In this document: positions 40,901 through 44,577 of the stretch, piece by piece
How the letters are laid out: the number at the start of each line of letters is the position of its first letter
How positions within the stretch are numbered: the stretch's first letter is position 1
Virus record (IMG/VR): IMGVR_UViG_3300047548_001888
Span: 1-44,577 of that record
Length of the DNA stretch: 44,577 bases
Direction: 5' to 3' (one strand)
From: a virus
Translations under genes and position numbers: made by a program
Notes under the pieces: generated by a model
Seen by the model: the letters and a program-made list of their open reading frames with translations, nothing else
What the model was told of the DNA's origin: nothing
The model's database searches: none

Positions 40901-41499
40901 GTGAACAAGCTTATGCAACAGCCAATGTGATTAGCATCGGTGGTGGTAATTATATTGTAGATAAGATCAATATAACAACTCCTGGTTCAGGTTACATTAC
41001 TACACCAACAATAACTATTGCATCAAACGGTAGTGTAAGTGCAACTGCGGTTGTTGCAGGTGAAACCTCAGCGAAAGGTGGTAATGGTGCAGCAAAGTAT
41101 ATTACCAAGAAAGTTGTATTGACACCAGAAAATGACTCTGGTGACTTGAGAGTATACTACACTGCTTACAAACCAGTCGGTTCTCAGATTTATGTGTACT
41201 ATAAGATTCTGAATAGAAATGATACTCAAAAATTTGAAGATCAAAATTGGCAACTGATGACTGACATTAGTGCAGGTTCAAATACAAATTCATTGAGTCG
41301 TGATGACCTAAGAGAATTTGTTGCTGCACCTGGAACAAATGGAATTCCAGATAATAGAATTAGTTATACAAGCACAAGTGGTATAACATATAATCAATTC
41401 AGTCAATTTGCTATCAAGATTGTATTGGCAACTTCTGACTCAACAAGAACACCAGTCATTCACGATTTGAGAGTTCTAGCTTTACCTTCAGGAGCATAA
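34990..41499 (+). CDS. Giant virion structural protein (DUF4815-type)
   Basis: This 2169-aa protein is the largest in the window. The N-terminal region (DPYYDDFDPGKNFHRILFRPGRAVQARELTQSQTILQDQI, read in pieces) is the DUF4815-type start common to large baseplate or peripheral tail proteins of aquatic T4-like phages. The long middle is Thr/Asn-rich beta sequence. The last 250 residues include a Gly-Tyr module (GSGYITTPTITIA) and end with TRTPVIHDLRVLALPSGA. It probably anchors distal fibres to the wedge in place of T4 gp10/gp11-type proteins, inferred from position. Confidence 0.75.
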   Translation: MLNFNVDPYYDDFDPGKNFHRILFRPGRAVQARELTQSQTILQDQISKFANHIFKQNTPVTGGQVTVNSRAVYLKLNETYNDNDIVASDFLNQVITDSTGVVFAKVVATEEAVSGDPPTLIVTYLSGKQFSAGDIIISTTSSTTAQIAPTNFTGFATTASISEGVFYIVNGYSFSNVQNPDGSYSRFSIGNFVSVLPQTIIVQKYGNTPTRRIGLSISEFVSDYVTDPSLLDPAVGATNYQAPGADRYTIKLYLDTKPIELGNDSGFIELVRITNGVVQRLVNGTVYATIDDYFAKRTFDTNGDFVVNDFKLVPRANTANSQTYQVQIGTGIAYVKGYRVESNLETVVEAPRARTTELINNNNLTLDYGNYIYVNNANGVFDVTKVVQVDFHTINVNTSIVTTNTTTYSSTKAGSALLRGLEYETASDSANTQTYVYKAYLTDLQNFSLSSNAAAATTTTIQFFDTNGKFSSVANAYYGVTLSIDSGTSAGDVRKIVSYNGTTKTATVDRAFTVTPTINSQFTLRFDVGNYNMMVTPSSDAANVVSSAGVDNLSKTDGIVSGVSNLPTVITNPTSPELIFPVGFPYVYNLNDETYQSWKMSRSVNFASGVGLFTLTGDITFVGNSGTQSSTEARNNWLVVKSTGEIINFTSTNTISLDATKKIATLTVPGGSTFTATILARTAITDAGTTGVALKIKNLVNANTTNVNLAGTDVGGVKVDLTNAQVYVPASNVVTPGNKQSLYVCDVKRIVKIIDTLTPTQAPIDAMLTNSAYDVTNNFIFDNGQTDAYYGHATVTLRKGAPQIKGQMLILFDYYQHGGGDGYFSINSYLGAGDGGVSSSPENYSQIGTYTGKVSGITYNLRDCIDFRLSAINAQATLSFRYSTSITGSGGALLPVDSSTFISDYQHYLGRNDILVLTKDNSFKLITGKPSNYPTFPLQPDGSLLLAELSLDPYTAFLPGETTRVLPNLSTNKIQHKRWRMQDISDLQTRVNNIEYYTSLSLLEKQAADLQIPDANGLNRFKNGILVDNFTSFGTADPANEDYNAKINRRLTFMTAADWQLNTPLVPKDGLNALGNLSTTAQNNLSYRYHTKTGGATSVITLPYTTANMASQKLASNTVSLNPFAVSVDEGVLNINPPMDMWVQTGREPDIVVVDPTLTLFREGNTLNTLSASDWQGISGTQVTTTTQSGRTVTVSTYQDQQRSVISGNYDKVTSVTGNFITDISVQPYIRAQNLIIRAKGMKINTPVSVYFDNVNVNQYMIQPNVIVLSNVSGTFEEGDVIGYLSGGTFIPTARVLSVTKLSGNSVRLYVSSDAATTAYSTTNYLGNARFNENGVYVSNTAFGIYSSAASSQISLSGKVIGTSGGTSGNLPGGASYQTGATSVTLSPTASSVNNFYNGSTITFTTTNQVAKTISGNPTTQMLCDNETCWIDVVPSTQTIWETYTQTFTSTITAYNGTTKVATLSTPVNISRGENAQQSGQKKIDVTSTYSIKGTTFLMSQGTSSQVVPTLSTDEYGNFNGIFQVPAGTFKTGDRILRVDNRTVENNQDTATTFAQGIFTASSIATKSQSLNFGGTIQAAAKSTVFTSIEQQNNVLIYQYNYTVDPVAQTFIIDQNTYPNGAFIKSIKVFFKSKATGNAAPPVRLFVVDTLNGYPSGQVIDGTLVVKTSQEINVSDNPQYLDASAYTEFEFDYPVYIRSGNLYAFILQTTSPDYVIWTAGQNEIAVPSSVKNLPSDSPPTTITKIGGTPYVGALFESQNGITWTANQSKQMMFVIDNCIFNTAASPTVQFVVPKKVPTRKMVGMDLQYSSDANTVINQNGIFYGQDVAVDAFNVTTTDFEPTGTSLSYTYTPTLYNNGSYTVDSTKTVEPGKFGTSMIDHIYLDDGKGQRVIDANSASSFTLTAQLSTTDQYVSPVISDDGVSLYSVKYLINNMSLANSDITVTSGNVTNITAVYTSTPAVTISAPTAIGGEQAYATANVISIGGGNYIVDKINITTPGSGYITTPTITIASNGSVSATAVVAGETSAKGGNGAAKYITKKVVLTPENDSGDLRVYYTAYKPVGSQIYVYYKILNRNDTQKFEDQNWQLMTDISAGSNTNSLSRDDLREFVAAPGTNGIPDNRISYTSTSGITYNQFSQFAIKIVLATSDSTRTPVIHDLRVLALPSGA

Positions 41500-41500
41500 A

Positions 41501-41728
41501 ATGTTGGTTGAAGTAAAAGATACAAAATATGTACGTGACACAAAATCTATGGCACTGATTAATACCGATAGCAGTGCCAGAGATGAATATTATTCGAAAG
41601 TTAGAATTCTTTCCAACCAAAAGGAAGAAATAAATAAACTTAGAACAGAAGTGTCAACGGTCAAAGAAGACATTACAGAAATAAAACAACTGTTAAAGCA
41701 ATTAATAGGTAAAGGCGAAAATGGCTAA
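41501..41728 (+). CDS. Small coiled-coil structural protein
   Basis: This 75-aa protein starts one base after the giant gene's stop. It opens with [22 protein letters not shown], followed by a heptad-rich helix ([33 protein letters not shown]) in conserved pieces. Small proteins with VKDT.YVRD and an EIKQLL coiled coil precede fibre genes in related phages. It overlaps the fibre gene by eight bases, which suggests matched expression and perhaps a connector role. Confidence 0.7.
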   Translation: MLVEVKDTKYVRDTKSMALINTDSSARDEYYSKVRILSNQKEEINKLRTEVSTVKEDITEIKQLLKQLIGKGENG

Positions 41729-44577
41729 TCAAGTTACACCACTAAGTCTAGCAAATACGTTTGGTAATTGGCTAGTAACAACAAATCAAGTACTAGCTGA
41801 AGTCAATGATCTTGGTGCTAACAATTACACCAAAGGTTCTGGAACATTTATTATAAATTCAGCCGGCACAGGTTTACAAGTTACGAACGATGCAATTGTT
41901 CAGGGAGCATTTCAAGTAACCGGATCAGGTTCTTCAGCATCGATACAGAATAATTTGACCGTTTCTGGCACAATCAGAGCAGCGAATACAACAACAAATC
42001 CTTCGGGAGCTTTAGGTCTCCGTGTTGATGGTACAGCAAATATTGCAAATTTAAATGTTACTGGCGCAGGTGTGGATGGTGGTGGTTTTTCATTAATTGT
42101 TGGAAACAATGCAAACATTAGAGGTTTTGCACAAGCAAATACAGCAAATGTTGGAACACTATCAGCAGTCACCAGAGTTATTGGTCAAACAATCACAGCC
42201 AATAACGAATTAAATGCTGGTTCGGCTAATGTTGTAAACACAATTCAAGCCAACACTGCTAATGTGGGAACATTATCCGCAGTTACGACGGTTGTTGGTC
42301 AAACAATTACTGCGAACGGGCAACTTAATGCAGGTTCAGCAAACGTAGTTGGAACTATTTTGGGTGGTGTCATAACTTCAAACACACATCTAAACAGTGC
42401 CACATTAAATGTGGATTCTTACGGAAGAATTGCCACAACTTTAAATGTCGGTGTTGTTTCGGTTAATACAAGTGTATATGCAAGTTCTGTTAACGCTACA
42501 ACATTATTTTCTAACACAACAATTGGTGCATTAGGTTCATTGAATGTTGCTGGTGTAGGTGTTATTGCTGGTGCGTTAAACACAGCATCCGTTTGGGCGA
42601 ATAATTTTGTTGCAACACCTATTTTATATTCTTCTAGTAATTCATATTTGGCTTCATTGAATTCAAATAATCACATTACTACAACACAATCATATGCATC
42701 AGGTTCTTCTTTTGCTGGCTCTTTAAATTCAAACAGTCATATTACTACAACACAGGCTTATGCATCAGGTGTTTCATATGCCGGTTCATTGAACTCAAAT
42801 AGTCATATCACCGCAACTCAGGTATATGCATCAGGTTCAATCAATGTTGCTTCAGTTTCGGCAAATGCGTTCGTTAATACAGCCGTTCTTTATACTACAA
42901 GTAATTCTTATGTAGCATCACTGAACTCAAATAGTCATATCACCACAACTCAGGCTTATGCATCAGGTGTTTCTTATGCGGGATCATTGAATTCTAATAG
43001 CCACATTACTACAACACAAGCTTACGCATCAGGTGTTTCTTATGCGGGATCATTGAATTCTAATAGCCACATTACTACAACACAAGCTTATGCATCAGGT
43101 GTTTCTTATGTAGGCTCATTGAACTCCAATACTCATGTTACCGCAACTCAGGTGTATGCCTCCGGTATCGTCAATGCACAAGCATTATTTTCCAACACAA
43201 CAATAGGATCTTTGGGTTCATTGAATGTTGCTGGCGTAGGTGTTATTGCTGGTGCGTTAAATACCAGATCCATATCGGCAAACAGCTTTGTCAATACATT
43301 TGTTCTCTATGCCACAAGTAATTCCTTTGTAGCATCTTTAAATTCGAATAGCCATATTACCGCAACTCAGGTGTATGCTTCTGGTATCGTTAATGCACAA
43401 TCAATTTTTGCAAATTCTTCTATAGAAACACACGATGCTTCCGTTAATAGAAACTTAACTGTAAAAGGCAATTTTATTATTGAAGGTACAACCATTTATG
43501 ATTCGGATGTACTGAATCTAAAAGGTGCCTCACCAATCACAGGTACTTCTGTTGCATCATTTGGTGTAAATAGACAAGCTGGTTTACCAGCATTCACACC
43601 AAACGCACAAATTCGTTTCGATAATGCAGATCGTTTGTGGAAAATTCGTGACATAGCAAATAATAGCACAACGGCAGCACCAAATACATATTATGAAATT
43701 GTTACCACCAAATTTACAGGTAATACCACACATTCTGGTTTGGTACAATTAGATAATACTTCAGGTTCCACGGATACTAGCAAAGCAGCAACAGCGGCCG
43801 CAGTTACATCAGCAAATACCTCATTAAAAGCTTATGTTGACGGCAATAAAGTATCTTCTGTTTCAAGTGCATGTACAGGTAATATTGTTATCGCTGGAAC
43901 ATCTACAGCACCAACTGTTGATTTGGCGACAGGTATTATTACACCAAATTCCGCAGGTTCAAGCACAGTAATTCCCGTTATTACTTGGGATTCATCTGGT
44001 CGTTTAAGAACAGTAACAACAGCAAACATACCTTCAGTTTACGGTCCCACCGGCCCAACTGGCTCAACTGGACCAACAGGTTCAACTGGTCCGACAGGCT
44101 CAACTGGACCAACGGGTCTTGGTTATGCGGGATTAACCAGTTCCAGTTCAGTCGCAATTGGAACTGGATCAAAATCTTTCACAACCAATTTGGATGCAGC
44201 AGCAACAGCATTTGCGGTTGGGCAACGTGTGAGAGTTGTTTCTTCCGCCACGCCGGCCAATTATATGGAAGGCACCATTACTTCGTTTAGTAGCACAACG
44301 TTGACAGTTAATGTCGATGTTATTGGTGGTAGCGGAACAATAGCATCGTGGAATATCGTTGCAGCCGGTTTAAAAGGTGTAGACGGTACCAATGGTACCA
44401 ACGGTACCAATGGTACCAACGGTACTGATGGTGCAACAGGTCCAACTGGTTCTACTGGACCAACTGGTTCTACTGGACCAACTGGTTCTACTGGACCAAC
44501 TGGTTCTACTGGACCAACTGGTTCTACTGGACCAACTGGTTCTACTGGACCAACTGGTTCTACTGGACCAACTGGTT
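41721..44577 (+). CDS. Collagen-like tail fibre (3' end beyond the window)
   Basis: The frame opens at ATG 41721 and is still open at the last base, giving at least 952 residues. The N-terminus [18 protein letters not shown] is followed by beta repeats ([16 protein letters not shown]), then eight 22-residue repeats of the type [18 protein letters not shown]. Next come a head-fibre-like section with DGTVQ-type features, a first collagen block ([10 protein letters not shown]) at 44043-44118 and a second, longer one at 44382-44577. Gly-X-Y tracts form trimeric collagen helices in phage fibres. It overlaps the coiled-coil gene by eight bases. The receptor-binding tip lies outside the window. Confidence 0.82.
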   Translation, partial: MANQVTPLSLANTFGNWLVTTNQVLAEVNDLGANNYTKGSGTFIINSAGTGLQVTNDAIVQGAFQVTGSGSSASIQNNLTVSGTIRAANTTTNPSGALGLRVDGTANIANLNVTGAGVDGGGFSLIVGNNANIRGFAQANTANVGTLSAVTRVIGQTITANNELNAGSANVVNTIQANTANVGTLSAVTTVVGQTITANGQLNAGSANVVGTILGGVITSNTHLNSATLNVDSYGRIATTLNVGVVSVNTSVYASSVNATTLFSNTTIGALGSLNVAGVGVIAGALNTASVWANNFVATPILYSSSNSYLASLNSNNHITTTQSYASGSSFAGSLNSNSHITTTQAYASGVSYAGSLNSNSHITATQVYASGSINVASVSANAFVNTAVLYTTSNSYVASLNSNSHITTTQAYASGVSYAGSLNSNSHITTTQAYASGVSYAGSLNSNSHITTTQAYASGVSYVGSLNSNTHVTATQVYASGIVNAQALFSNTTIGSLGSLNVAGVGVIAGALNTRSISANSFVNTFVLYATSNSFVASLNSNSHITATQVYASGIVNAQSIFANSSIETHDASVNRNLTVKGNFIIEGTTIYDSDVLNLKGASPITGTSVASFGVNRQAGLPAFTPNAQIRFDNADRLWKIRDIANNSTTAAPNTYYEIVTTKFTGNTTHSGLVQLDNTSGSTDTSKAATAAAVTSANTSLKAYVDGNKVSSVSSACTGNIVIAGTSTAPTVDLATGIITPNSAGSSTVIPVITWDSSGRLRTVTTANIPSVYGPTGPTGSTGPTGSTGPTGSTGPTGLGYAGLTSSSSVAIGTGSKSFTTNLDAAATAFAVGQRVRVVSSATPANYMEGTITSFSSTTLTVNVDVIGGSGTIASWNIVAAGLKGVDGTNGTNGTNGTNGTDGATGPTGSTGPTGSTGPTGSTGPTGSTGPTGSTGPTGSTGPTGSTGPTG
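42650..43400 (+). repeat. 66-bp tandem and dispersed repeats in the tail fibre
   Basis: Eight copies of a 22-residue unit ([16 protein letters not shown] plus six variable residues) are arranged as three, four and one copies. The middle group contains adjacent 66-base units that are almost identical at DNA level, so they duplicated recently. A second longer motif ([24 protein letters not shown]) occurs at about 42505 and 43190. Confidence 0.85.
44385..44424 (+). repeat. Four GGTACC sites spaced nine bases apart
   Basis: The coding stretch for GTNGTNGTNGTNG uses GGTACC at every second and third codon, giving four palindromic hexamers in 40 bases. It is part of the Gly-X-Y tract. Periodic palindromes here could favour slipped-strand changes. 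Confidence 0.8.
44439..44577 (+). repeat. 18-bp tandem repeat encoding Gly-Pro-Thr-Gly-Ser-Thr
   Basis: Nearly eight perfect copies of an 18-base unit (CCAACTGGTTCTACTGGA) run to the end of the window and continue beyond it. Perfect identity across copies shows very recent expansion. The block encodes the hexapeptide GPTGST of a collagen-like tract. Confidence 0.92.

Noticed and set aside
1-44577. CRISPR array or conventional tRNA genes
   Set aside because: The regular repeats found are all coding (Kelch, fibre and collagen repeats) without spacers, and I recognised no cloverleaf other than the tRNA-like domain of the tmRNA.

Overview
The window is a 44.6 kb, AT-rich piece of a T4-like contractile-tailed phage (Caudoviricetes, myovirus morphology). 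The evidence is a near-complete set of T4-type baseplate genes (gp26, gp48, gp53, gp27-, gp5-, gp25-, gp6-, gp7- and gp8-like), the head-completion protein gp4, and the replication and late-transcription proteins gp32, gp59 and gp33. PhoH, MazG and a DUF4815-type giant structural protein fit the aquatic (cyanophage/pelagiphage-like) branch. The tmRNA is of the two-piece type and its tag ends RFALAA, a combination best known from betaproteobacteria, so a betaproteobacterial host is my best guess; the sequence alone does not prove it.

Layout. (1) 1-5.65 kb: tightly packed early genes, mostly with ATGA or GTGA overlaps: small unknown proteins, an HNH endonuclease, MazG, an FmdB-like protein, PhoH and a PD-(D/E)XK exonuclease. 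(2) 5.68-9.59 kb: three tandem paralogues, each a six-repeat Kelch-like propeller with a tail-fibre-like N-terminus, followed by two probable fibre-assembly genes. (3) 9.6-11.16 kb: a tmRNA locus. A circularly permuted tmRNA (acceptor piece 10818-10883, spacer, coding piece from 10971) lies about 1.2 kb downstream of a truncated second acceptor piece (9645-9694). That fragment keeps a perfect sigma70 promoter and breaks off in the T-loop exactly where an HNH homing-endonuclease gene ends. (4) 11.17-14.21 kb: SleB endolysin, a small membrane protein, gp33, gp59, a HAD nucleotidase and gp32, closed by a bidirectional terminator. (5) 14.24-21.9 kb, minus strand: gp4, a glycosyltransferase-FkbM fusion, a conserved protein, a tail-tube-like protein, gp26, a gp51-like segment reachable by -1 frameshifting at T TTT TTC, a lytic-transglycosylase structural protein and another structural protein. 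(6) 21.9-44.58 kb, plus strand: tube cap, gp53, hub gp27/gp5, wedge gp25/6/7, a fibre-like protein, gp8, a 2169-aa structural protein, a small coiled coil and a collagen-like tail fibre that runs off the window.

How it works together. Regions 5 and 6 diverge from a T4-type late-promoter motif near 21.9 kb and build the tail and baseplate. gp33 supports late transcription, and gp59 and gp32 serve the fork. SleB and the tmRNA share a probable late transcript. The cell-wall enzyme usually fused to the gp5 spike is missing there and seems to be replaced by the transglycosylase on a proline-rich linker in the minus-strand operon.

The strongest leads are the disrupted and re-formed permuted tmRNA next to a homing endonuclease, and the predicted gp26/gp51 frameshift.
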